Assembly (NCBI GenBank): GCA_026786335.1
Contig: JAJAYG010000319.1
Coordinates: 1 to 12,475 of the forward strand
Reading direction: 5' to 3'
Length of the DNA: 12,475 nucleotides
DNA from: Chitinophagales bacterium
GTDB lineage: Bacteria > Bacteroidota > Bacteroidia > Chitinophagales > UBA10324
Shown: in pieces, positions 7,620 to 12,475 of the stretch
Numbering within the stretch: position 1 is the stretch's first letter
How the letters are laid out: each line of letters opens with the position of its first letter
Notes under the pieces: model-generated
Told to the model about the DNA's origin: nothing
The model's database searches: none
What the model saw: only the letters and a program-made list of their open reading frames with translations
Made by a program: the position numbers and the translations under genes

Positions 7620-8738
7620 GTGAAAATTGCAATTAACACCAGGTTTTTGATCAAGGATCATCTCGAAGGCATCGGGTGGTTTTGTTATGAGTCACTCAAG
7701 CGAATTACGCAACAGCACCCCGAGCATCAATTTTATTTTTTGTTTGACCGCAAGTTTTCTGATGAATTTATTTTTTCAAAAAACATTACTCCTGTAATAG
7801 TTTACCCGCAGGCGCGCCATCCATTGCTTTGGTATTGGTGGTTTGAAATGGCGATTCCTTCAGCACTAAAAAAAATAGAACCTGATCTGTTTCTCTCGCC
7901 CGATGGTTATTGTTCTTTGCGTACTTCATTCAAACAAGTGATGGTAATTCACGATCTTGCATTTGAGCATTACAGCAATTACGCCGATGCAATTACGCTA
8001 AAATACTACCGGCATTTTACACCCAAGTATGCAGCAAAAGCAAATCGCATTGCTGCAGTTTCAAATTACACGAAGCAGGATATCATTCAGCAATATGGAA
8101 TTTCTGCCGATAAAATTGATGTTGCCTGCAATGGCTCCAGCGAATTGTTCCATCCTATTTCCATGGATGAAAAAAAGTTGGTGAAAGAAAAATTTGCAAA
8201 TGGCTCTGATTACTTTGTATACGCAGGCGCCATTCAACCCCGAAAAAATATTATCAATCTCTTTCTTGCATTTGATGAATTTAAAAACAGAACCGGATCA
8301 AATTTGAAATTGGTAATGGCCGGAAGAAACTGGGGCTACAAAGAAGCCATGAATATTTGCGCTGCCATGAAACACAAAGAAGATGTGATCTTTCATGGCC
8401 ACCTCACCCGAAATGATTTAACAAAACTGATTGCAGGCGCAATGGCATTGGTTTATGTTTCGCTCTTCGAAGGTTTTGGAATTCCCATTGTTGAAGCAAT
8501 GAATTGCGATGTGCCTGTGATTACTTCCAATGTATCATCAATGCCTGAAGTGGCAGGCGATGCAGCATTACTGGTTAAGCCCGATTCGGTTGAGAGCATT
8601 GTTTCGAAAATGGAATTGATGATGAGCAGCGAGCAACTTAGAAATGATTTGATATTGAAAGGAAGAATTCAATGCCAACAATTTACCTGGCAAAACACAG
8701 CAGATAATTTATGGAGTTGTATGATGAAAACAATATAA
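7620..8738 (+). CDS. Family 4 (GT-B) glycosyltransferase
   Basis: A 372-residue soluble GT-B enzyme. The N-terminal domain starts [10 protein letters not shown] and includes VIHDLAFEH (about 109-117). The C-terminal Glycos_transf_1 domain begins near residue 196 with [14 protein letters not shown] (Rossmann start and donor-phosphate loop) and carries the E-x7-E motif EGFGIPIVE (E284 and E292), which contacts the nucleotide sugar. Such enzymes are retaining glycosyltransferases at the cytosolic face of the membrane. It likely builds the lipid-linked glycan moved by the divergent flippase; donor and acceptor are unknown. The start is GTG at 7620: an in-frame TAA lies at 7584-7586 with no ATG after it, and translation from GTG gives the family's usual N terminus. 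It diverges from the flippase gene across 122 bases and converges on the trans-sulfuration gene. Confidence 0.9.
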   Translation: MKIAINTRFLIKDHLEGIGWFCYESLKRITQQHPEHQFYFLFDRKFSDEFIFSKNITPVIVYPQARHPLLWYWWFEMAIPSALKKIEPDLFLSPDGYCSLRTSFKQVMVIHDLAFEHYSNYADAITLKYYRHFTPKYAAKANRIAAVSNYTKQDIIQQYGISADKIDVACNGSSELFHPISMDEKKLVKEKFANGSDYFVYAGAIQPRKNIINLFLAFDEFKNRTGSNLKLVMAGRNWGYKEAMNICAAMKHKEDVIFHGHLTRNDLTKLIAGAMALVYVSLFEGFGIPIVEAMNCDVPVITSNVSSMPEVAGDAALLVKPDSVESIVSKMELMMSSEQLRNDLILKGRIQCQQFTWQNTADNLWSCMMKTI

Positions 8739-8744
8739 ATTCTT

Positions 8745-8769
8745 AATTCCTAATTTCTAATTTGGAATT
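8745..8769. terminator. Weak bidirectional hairpin between convergent genes
   Basis: AATTCC (8745-8750) and GGAATT (8764-8769) form an inverted repeat between the two stop codons, with three more pairs after a mismatch. The stretch is also a degenerate run of TTCTTAATTCCTAATTTCTAATTT-like units. Pairing is AT-rich and there is no long T tract, so a terminator role is only possible. Confidence 0.25.
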
Positions 8770-8773
8770 GACA

Positions 8774-9913
8774 TCACCCAATTGCCTGTTGCAAATCACC
8801 GATCAAATCACCCACATCTTCAATTCCAACACTAAGGCGAATGAGTGAATCAAGCAAGCCGCGTTGTTCGCGTTCTTCTTTTGGAATGGAAGCATGCGTC
8901 ATTGATGCAGGATGACCAATCAGCGATTCAACACCGCCCAATGATTCGGCCAATGAAAAAAGTTTAGTGCCCGATAATACTTTCATTGCATCATCAATAT
9001 TATTTCCTTTCAAAGTAAAAGAGATCATACCGCCGAAACCACGCATCTGTTTTTTTGCGATCAAATGATTTTTGTGACTGGGAATTCCGGGATAATAAAC
9101 CTTGTCAACTTTAGGATGGCTTAAAAGGAAGTCAACAACTTTTGCAGCGTTTACGCAATGGCGATCCATGCGAATGTGTAAAGTTTTAACACCGCGCAAA
9201 ACCAAAAAGCAATCGTGCGGACTTGGAATAGCGCCGCAGGCATTTTGCAAAAATTTTAGTTGCTCAAATATTTGTTCCTGATTCATTACCAATGCGCCCA
9301 TTACCACATCACTGTGACCTCCTAAATATTTTGTTACGCTGTGGATCACAATATCGGCACCCATATCGAGCGGATTCTGCAGGTAAGGCGAAGCAAAAGT
9401 ATTGTCAACACAAACGAGCATATCGGTTTGGTGAGCGATGGAAGCAATTTCTTCAATGTCAATAATGCTCATCATGGGGTTCGATGGTGTTTCGAGCCAA
9501 ACCATTTTTGTAGCAGGTGTAATGTGTTTTGCAAAATCACTCGCATCGGTGAGTGGAATAAATTTGAATTTAATTCCATAGCGCTCAAACACTTTTGTAA
9601 AAATGCGGTAAGTGCCGCCATACACATCATCACTGCAAATAACTTCATCGCCGCTATTCAAAAGTTTTACAACAGCATCGGTAGCAGCAAGTCCACTTGC
9701 AAAACATAAGGCGTGATTTCCGTTTTCGAGCGCAGCTAAATTTTCCTGCAACACATCGCGTGTAGGATTTTGTGTGCGCGCATATTCATAACCTTTGTGC
9801 TTGCCGGGTGCCTCCTGCACGTAGGTAGAAGTTTGGTAAATGGGAGTCATGATGGCGCCGGTAGTAGGATCGGGGTGAATGCCGGCATGTAAAACTTTGG
9901 TTGCGAATTTCAT
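8774..9913 (-). CDS. Trans-sulfuration PLP enzyme (cystathionine gamma-synthase/lyase type)
   Basis: The 379-residue protein is a full-length Cys/Met metabolism PLP enzyme. Residues visible in order: YEYAR-x-x-NPTR (42-52, whose Tyr and Arg bind the cofactor phosphate of the neighbouring subunit), ASGLAA (72-77), DDVYGG (95-100, Tyr98 stacking on PLP), ETPSNP (141-146), the cofactor-nitrogen Asp170 in VDNTF, the Schiff-base Lys195 in SVTKYLGGHSD, SLGGVESL (324-331) and Arg359 for the substrate carboxylate. A Glu at 329 and at 43 fits the gamma-type enzymes (cystathionine gamma-synthase or gamma-lyase) better than beta-lyase, where an aromatic residue is usual. Sequence does not separate synthase from lyase. 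It acts in the cytosol in methionine/cysteine interconversion and has no evident link to the glycan genes. Confidence 0.9.
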   Translation of the reverse strand: MKFATKVLHAGIHPDPTTGAIMTPIYQTSTYVQEAPGKHKGYEYARTQNPTRDVLQENLAALENGNHALCFASGLAATDAVVKLLNSGDEVICSDDVYGGTYRIFTKVFERYGIKFKFIPLTDASDFAKHITPATKMVWLETPSNPMMSIIDIEEIASIAHQTDMLVCVDNTFASPYLQNPLDMGADIVIHSVTKYLGGHSDVVMGALVMNQEQIFEQLKFLQNACGAIPSPHDCFLVLRGVKTLHIRMDRHCVNAAKVVDFLLSHPKVDKVYYPGIPSHKNHLIAKKQMRGFGGMISFTLKGNNIDDAMKVLSGTKLFSLAESLGGVESLIGHPASMTHASIPKEEREQRGLLDSLIRLSVGIEDVGDLIGDLQQAIG

Positions 9914-9934
9914 TTATTGAGTTTTGAATTTATG

Positions 9935-9994
9935 GGTGCAAGTTATAGGTTCTTTTTGTGCTCAATTGTTTTGCGTTACACCTCAACCTATAAC
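9935..9994 (-). repeat. Inverted repeat with a second complementary segment upstream of the trans-sulfuration gene
   Basis: GTTATAGGTT (9942-9951) is perfectly inverted at 9985-9994 (AACCTATAAC), 33 bases apart. In the minus-strand transcript, GGTGTAA (complement of 9976-9982) lies just inside the first arm and can pair with TTGCACC (complement of 9935-9941), which directly follows the second arm. One of these seven pairs is G-U. The 3' segment ends 21 bases before the start codon. A minus-strand -7-like TATAACTTG overlaps the second arm (TTG about 15-17 bases upstream), so the site could instead be an operator around a promoter. I do not recognise a named riboswitch. Confidence 0.4.
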
Positions 9995-10036
9995 CACGCT
10001 GCTTTAATCTTTTTCAAAAAGTTTTTTTAAAAAATG

Positions 10037-10063
10037 TTGCCCTCAATTATTGTTTTACTTTCG
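10037..10063 (+). promoter_or_regulatory. Promoter candidate for the LuxR-type regulator gene
   Basis: TACTTTCG (10056-10063) matches the Bacteroidota -7 pattern TAnnTTTG with one change. A TTG at 10037-10039 lies 16 bases upstream, slightly short for the -33 element. A start about seven bases downstream would leave a leader of roughly 60 bases before the ATG at 10132. Confidence 0.4.
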
Positions 10064-10131
10064 AATAGGGAAGTCAGGGAATATTTTATAGAAACACCAA
10101 AGCGATTTTAATAAAATGAAATTCCAACGCT

Positions 10132-10761
10132 ATGGTACATATTTTTATTATACATCATCTTCTCACGTATATCGGCGGGATTAAAGCCATGCTCTACAAG
10201 AGCACTGCAATAACAGTTGCAGGTGAAGCAACATCACTTGAAAATATTATTGAACTGCTAAAAAACAAAACTCCCCATGTGCTTTTAATCTCCGAAAGAT
10301 TAACCGGTATTGCTGAAACTGTAATTGCCCTTGGTAATCTTTTACCCGCCATGAAAATATTACTGCTGGTAGAGGCATATACTCAGGAGCACTTGCACAA
10401 AATGGTGGAGTGGGGAGCGCATCATGCAATACATGAAGCAGCAAACAAAAAGGAGTTGATACAAAACATTATTGCGTTGCACAATGACTCAGAACATTTA
10501 CCACCCGATGCGCAGAAGATTGTGAATGACATCCGGCGCAAGCGGCTGGAATTTGATCTGCTTAAAAATAAACTTACTCCAAAAGAACTGGAAGTACTGC
10601 AATGCATTGCAAAAGCAATGAGCTCAAAGCAAATTGCAGTGCATCTCAGCATAAGCGAAAACACGGTGAAGACACACCGAAAAGATCTGCATGATAAACT
10701 GGGAGTACACGATGTAATCTCACTGCTAAATAAAGCCCGCTCACTCGGGTTAATTAAATAA
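10132..10761 (+). CDS. LuxR/NarL-family regulator with degenerate receiver domain
   Basis: The 209-residue protein has the NarL/FixJ layout: a receiver-like domain (about 1-118), a linker helix and a C-terminal LuxR HTH (about 147-207; LTPKELEVLQCIAKAMSSKQIAVHLSISENTVKTHRKDLHDKLGV, with the recognition helix at ISENTVKTHRKDLHDKL). The HTH is canonical. The receiver is not. Where NarL-type proteins have ADDH the protein reads IIHH (6-9); the phospho-acceptor Asp in the PDVVLLD-type segment is Ser54 (PHVLLIS); the conserved Thr/Ser is Glu81; and the Lys of the GxxxYLxK motif is Glu102 (GAHHAIHE). It should not be controlled by classical Asp phosphorylation. It is a single-gene unit ended by a strong terminator. 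Its targets are unknown. Confidence 0.9.
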   Translation: MVHIFIIHHLLTYIGGIKAMLYKSTAITVAGEATSLENIIELLKNKTPHVLLISERLTGIAETVIALGNLLPAMKILLLVEAYTQEHLHKMVEWGAHHAIHEAANKKELIQNIIALHNDSEHLPPDAQKIVNDIRRKRLEFDLLKNKLTPKELEVLQCIAKAMSSKQIAVHLSISENTVKTHRKDLHDKLGVHDVISLLNKARSLGLIK

Positions 10762-10774
10762 CATTACTAAAAGG

Positions 10775-10794
10775 TCTCACACGATCGTGTGAGA
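10775..10794. repeat. 20-bp perfect palindrome sharing its arm with the adjacent terminator
   Basis: TCTCACACGA followed by TCGTGTGAGA is a perfect palindrome beginning 13 bases after the regulator's stop codon. Its second arm (ATCGTGTGAG, 10784-10793) can instead pair perfectly over ten bases with CTCACACGAT (10799-10808), the first arm of the terminator, across an AAAAC loop. As DNA it has the length and twofold symmetry of sites bound by LuxR-type HTH dimers; as RNA it could act as a second hairpin or an antiterminator. Confidence 0.8.
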
Positions 10795-10800
10795 AAACCT

Positions 10801-10836
10801 CACACGATGGTGTGACACACCATCGTGTGTTTTTTT
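10801..10836 (+). terminator. Strong intrinsic terminator of the regulator gene
   Basis: CACACGATGGTGTG (10801-10814) is perfectly inverted at 10816-10829 with one base between, so the RNA forms a long GC-containing stem once the innermost pairs open as a loop. Seven T residues follow (10830-10836). This is a classical rho-independent terminator on the plus strand, 40 bases after the stop codon. Confidence 0.85.
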
Positions 10837-10837
10837 G

Positions 10838-10854
10838 TGTATGCCTTGCATACA
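10838..10854 (+). repeat. Small hairpin directly after the terminator
   Basis: TGTATGC (10838-10844) pairs with GCATACA (10848-10854) around a CTT loop, two bases after the terminator's T tract. It could be the 5' end of a downstream transcript or a barrier to 3' exonucleases. Only the inverted repeat itself is certain. Confidence 0.6.
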
Positions 10855-11028
10855 ATTTTGCTTTCTCACACTACTTCTTATGCACCTCAAATTTTTACAA
10901 ACAGTTTTCTCAATTTATAATAGCATATTTTTTTCTGATGCGTTATTACCTGCTGTATGTATTACTATCTTAACTGAAAATATTTCTTCTTCTTTCTTTT
11001 TAACCCCACTACAAAAATCTACATGCCC

Positions 11029-11150
11029 GGCGGCTATTGCTCTCAATTTACTTGAGAGGCAGAGCCGTTATAAGCGGTGATGCCTGATTACTGTGTTTAT
11101 GTACTTGCGAGTACATTAAACACAAATCGAATGAGAAAATATTTTTTCTC
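11029..11150 (+). other. Cluster of stem-loops, candidate structured RNA or leader
   Basis: Four inverted repeats sit close together. At 11029-11069, GGCGGCT...CTCTCAA pairs with TTGAGAG...AGCCGTT around TTTAC, about 17 pairs with two bulges. At 11058-11084, GGCA...CCGTT-ATA-AGCGG...TGCC overlaps the first and excludes it. At 11092-11124, a 14-pair stem with one bulged T is closed by the tetraloop TGCG, a UNCG-type sequence. At 11133-11150, GAGAAAA-TATT-TTTTCTC. The cluster ends 63 bases before the start codon of the T9SS cargo gene. It could be the 5' leader of that unit, a separate small RNA, or remnants of repeats. No known RNA family is recognised, and no tRNA features are present. Confidence 0.4.
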
Positions 11151-11213
11151 TTAGCGCAACGGGCAAGCGGAATGCGTAACTTCACAGTTACATTTCACCT
11201 TCAACTTATTTTA

Positions 11214-12167
11214 ATGAAAAAGTTTCTTCCGGTTTTTCACCTCTGTTGCTTGCAATTTTTTGCAAGCGCGCAAAACTTAGTTCCAAATGCAGATTTCGAA
11301 AACCACATTGGTTGCCCTGCTAACTACGATGATTTCTACCCATGTGTTGATTGGGAAGCGGTAGCAAATACTCCTGATTATTTTCACACATGCTCAACCG
11401 GCCCTAATGTATGGGTTCCTTTGAATGGAGCTGGATATCAAATTCCATTGTCAGGAAATGCCTACGCAGGAACAGTGCCTTATGTAACATCTGGTGCAAA
11501 TTATAGAGAGATAATTCAAGCACAATTATTTTCTGAATTAGCAATTGGCGAAACATATCATGTTTCGTTCAATATTGTTTCTGGATTCAACATAAACATG
11601 AATATCGCTACAAATAATATGGGAGTTCGTTTTTCTACATTTCCATTCACATTAAACACACCCCCGCCAATAAACAACTGGTCTCACTTATACACTGACT
11701 TAGTAATTTTTGACACTTTAAATTGGGTGAACTTAGAAGGAACAATTGTTGCCGATTCAAATTACAAGTACGTCTTGATCGGAAATTTCTTTGATGACGA
11801 TCATACAACACTTGTTCAAGTTGGTCAATATTATACTCGTGCATATTATTACATTGATGATGTATGTGTTGCTCCAAGCGAAGACCAATGTTCATGGCGC
11901 GTGAATACAGTTACATTAGAATCTACCCATGCCTGGAAAATTTTTCCTAATCCTTGTAACGATTTATTACATGTTACCGGAGGAGCTGGTAAGGCAGGGT
12001 TTGCGAATGTTTCTAATGTATTAGGAGAGCAATTGCTATACAAAGAGTGGAGCGCAGGCGAAAACCATTTTACATTTAATACATTGAATTTACCGGAAGG
12101 AACTTATATGATGTTGATTGAAGAAGGTGATAAAGTTGTTACAAAACCATTTATTATTCAACACTAA
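11214..12167 (+). CDS. Secreted T9SS cargo protein with C-terminal type A sorting domain
   Basis: From the ATG at 11214 the protein has 317 residues and a typical Sec signal peptide (MKKF, hydrophobic core, cleavage after FASA, leaving QNLVPNADFE). The mature part begins with NLVPNADFE, a start often seen in Bacteroidota secreted proteins. It continues with a beta-rich domain containing TPDYFHTC, SGNAYAGTVPY, IGETYHVSFN and YYYIDDVCV (about 211-219), resembling a jelly-roll or carbohydrate-binding-like fold. Residues about 240-317 form the T9SS sorting domain: WKIFPNPCNDLLHV, NVLGEQLL, LNLPEGTYMMLIEEGDKVVTKPFIIQH. The sorting domain directs export through the outer membrane and is normally removed, with the cargo released or attached to surface lipopolysaccharide. 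The ligand of the N-terminal domain is unknown. The next secreted-protein gene follows after 11 bases. Confidence 0.88.
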   Translation: MKKFLPVFHLCCLQFFASAQNLVPNADFENHIGCPANYDDFYPCVDWEAVANTPDYFHTCSTGPNVWVPLNGAGYQIPLSGNAYAGTVPYVTSGANYREIIQAQLFSELAIGETYHVSFNIVSGFNINMNIATNNMGVRFSTFPFTLNTPPPINNWSHLYTDLVIFDTLNWVNLEGTIVADSNYKYVLIGNFFDDDHTTLVQVGQYYTRAYYYIDDVCVAPSEDQCSWRVNTVTLESTHAWKIFPNPCNDLLHVTGGAGKAGFANVSNVLGEQLLYKEWSAGENHFTFNTLNLPEGTYMMLIEEGDKVVTKPFIIQH

Positions 12168-12178
12168 AATTAAAAATT

Positions 12179-12475
12179 ATGAAAAACATTTTTAGATTCC
12201 AGCTAAGTCTGGTAATTATTGTTATAGTTCAAATCTTAAATACTCATGGGCAAGTCACAACTGTAGGGAACAACTCTGCAACTTCAGCAAATGACTATGT
12301 CGGTTGGGATGCAAATGAAACAGACCCTTTGGTGATAGCCACAAAAGCGGCGTATAATATTTATTTTCAAACTGCAGCAACACAGCGAATGACCATACTG
12401 GGAACTGCAGGCGCAACACAAGGTTTTGTTGGCATAGGAACAAATGCCCCCCAAAGCCCACTGCATTTGCACGGC
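12179..12475 (+). CDS. Secreted surface protein, 3'-partial
   Basis: The frame from the ATG at 12179 stays open to the window edge (99 residues). Residues 1-26 form a signal peptide (MKNIFRF, long hydrophobic stretch, then THGQ before VTTVGNN). The mature start (NDYVGWDANETDPLVIATKAAYNIYFQT, QRMTILGTAG) and FVGIGTNAPQSPLHLHG (about 83-99) match the repetitive N-terminal part of large Bacteroidota surface proteins, in which VGIGT-x-x-P-x-x-x-LH recurs; similar segments occur in phage tail-fibre-like proteins. Only 11 bases separate it from the T9SS cargo gene, so they are probably co-transcribed. Total length, repeat number and any sorting domain lie outside the window. The two minus-strand frames opposite it are shadows. 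Confidence 0.85.
   Translation, partial: MKNIFRFQLSLVIIVIVQILNTHGQVTTVGNNSATSANDYVGWDANETDPLVIATKAAYNIYFQTAATQRMTILGTAGATQGFVGIGTNAPQSPLHLHG

Larger units (their letters stand above)
10762..11213. other. Hairpin-rich 452-base non-coding stretch
   Basis: This is the only long gap without a convincing gene. It holds, in order, a 20-bp palindrome (10775-10794), a terminator (10801-10836), a triloop hairpin (10838-10854), an AT-rich segment with no structure I can see (10855-11028), and a cluster of stem-loops (11029-11150). A short plus-strand frame at 10835-11080 starts at TTG, is Cys/Leu/Ser-rich without domain features, and runs through the hairpins, so I do not call it. An ATG at 11172 would extend the next gene upstream by 14 residues ahead of a good signal peptide and is rejected as its start. 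Confidence 0.7.

Noticed and set aside
9341..9709. 122-residue plus-strand frame inside the trans-sulfuration gene
   Set aside because: It is antisense to the conserved PLP-binding core and its length follows from codon bias of the real gene.
10015..10037. CTTTTT-C-AAAAAG and T/A runs upstream of the regulator as a terminator
   Set aside because: The pairing is only A-T with a one-base loop, no gene ends here on the plus strand, and such runs are expected in AT-rich spacers.
10835..11080. 81-residue plus-strand frame in the hairpin-rich spacer
   Set aside because: It starts at TTG directly in the terminator's T tract, lacks a ribosome site and any domain pattern, and runs through two strong hairpins.
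11029..11124. tRNA or other known RNA gene in the stem-loop cluster
   Set aside because: The arms do not form a cloverleaf, there is no T-loop GTTCGAAT-type sequence or acceptor stem, and no named RNA consensus is recognised.
11172..11213. Upstream ATG for the T9SS cargo gene
   Set aside because: It would put 14 residues ahead of a textbook signal peptide; the ATG at 11214 gives MKKF and a normal N-region.
12255..12472. Two short minus-strand frames at the window end
   Set aside because: They lie opposite a plus-strand frame with a signal peptide and the VGIGT-P-LH motif, and show no features of their own.
1..12475. CRISPR array, insertion sequence, integrase or toxin-antitoxin/defence system
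   Set aside because: I looked for repeated spacers, transposase motifs, terminal inverted repeats and small toxin-like gene pairs on both strands and saw none.

Overview
The window looks like a chromosomal segment of a low-GC member of the Bacteroidota, probably from the Chitinophagia/Sphingobacteriia side, although no marker fixes the genus. The evidence is a C-terminal type IX secretion (T9SS) sorting domain ending in the typical FPNP...GTY...KPFIIQH pattern, a second secreted protein with the VGIGT-P-LH motif common in surface proteins of this phylum, AT-rich spacers with TTG/TAnnTTTG-like promoters, and weak or absent Shine-Dalgarno sequences.

Bases 1-8738 carry a dispersed surface-polysaccharide locus. 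It holds a membrane-anchored GT2 glycosyltransferase (5' end outside the window) translationally coupled to a small winged-helix-like protein; a GAF-SpoIIE/RsbU-type PP2C phosphatase; a minus-strand pair of a Wzz-type chain-length/export protein and a Wzy/WaaL-type O-antigen polymerase or ligase; an FkbM-type SAM methyltransferase; a Wzx/MOP flippase; and a GT4 glycosyltransferase. Together they cover sugar transfer, lipid-linked repeat export (Wzx), polymerisation or ligation (Wzy/WaaL), length control (Wzz) and decoration (FkbM). The genes alternate in orientation, so they form several short transcription units. No initiating sugar-phosphate transferase, Wza or tyrosine kinase is visible.

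Bases 8739-10131 hold a housekeeping trans-sulfuration enzyme (cystathionine gamma-synthase/lyase type, minus strand). Its upstream region contains an inverted repeat with a second complementary segment. Bases 10132-10761 encode a NarL/LuxR-type regulator whose receiver domain has lost the phospho-acceptor Asp and the other signature residues.

Bases 10762-11213 are non-coding and unusually rich in hairpins: a 20-bp perfect palindrome, a strong intrinsic terminator sharing its arm sequence (so that three hairpins compete), a small triloop hairpin, and three to four further stem-loops before the next gene.

Bases 11214-12475 begin a two-gene surface-protein unit: a complete 317-aa T9SS cargo protein and, 11 bases downstream, the first 99 residues of another secreted protein that runs off the window.

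No tRNA, rRNA, CRISPR array, insertion sequence or transposase was seen. The least explained parts are the hairpin-rich intergenic region, the degenerate receiver of the regulator, and the structured leader candidate of the trans-sulfuration gene.
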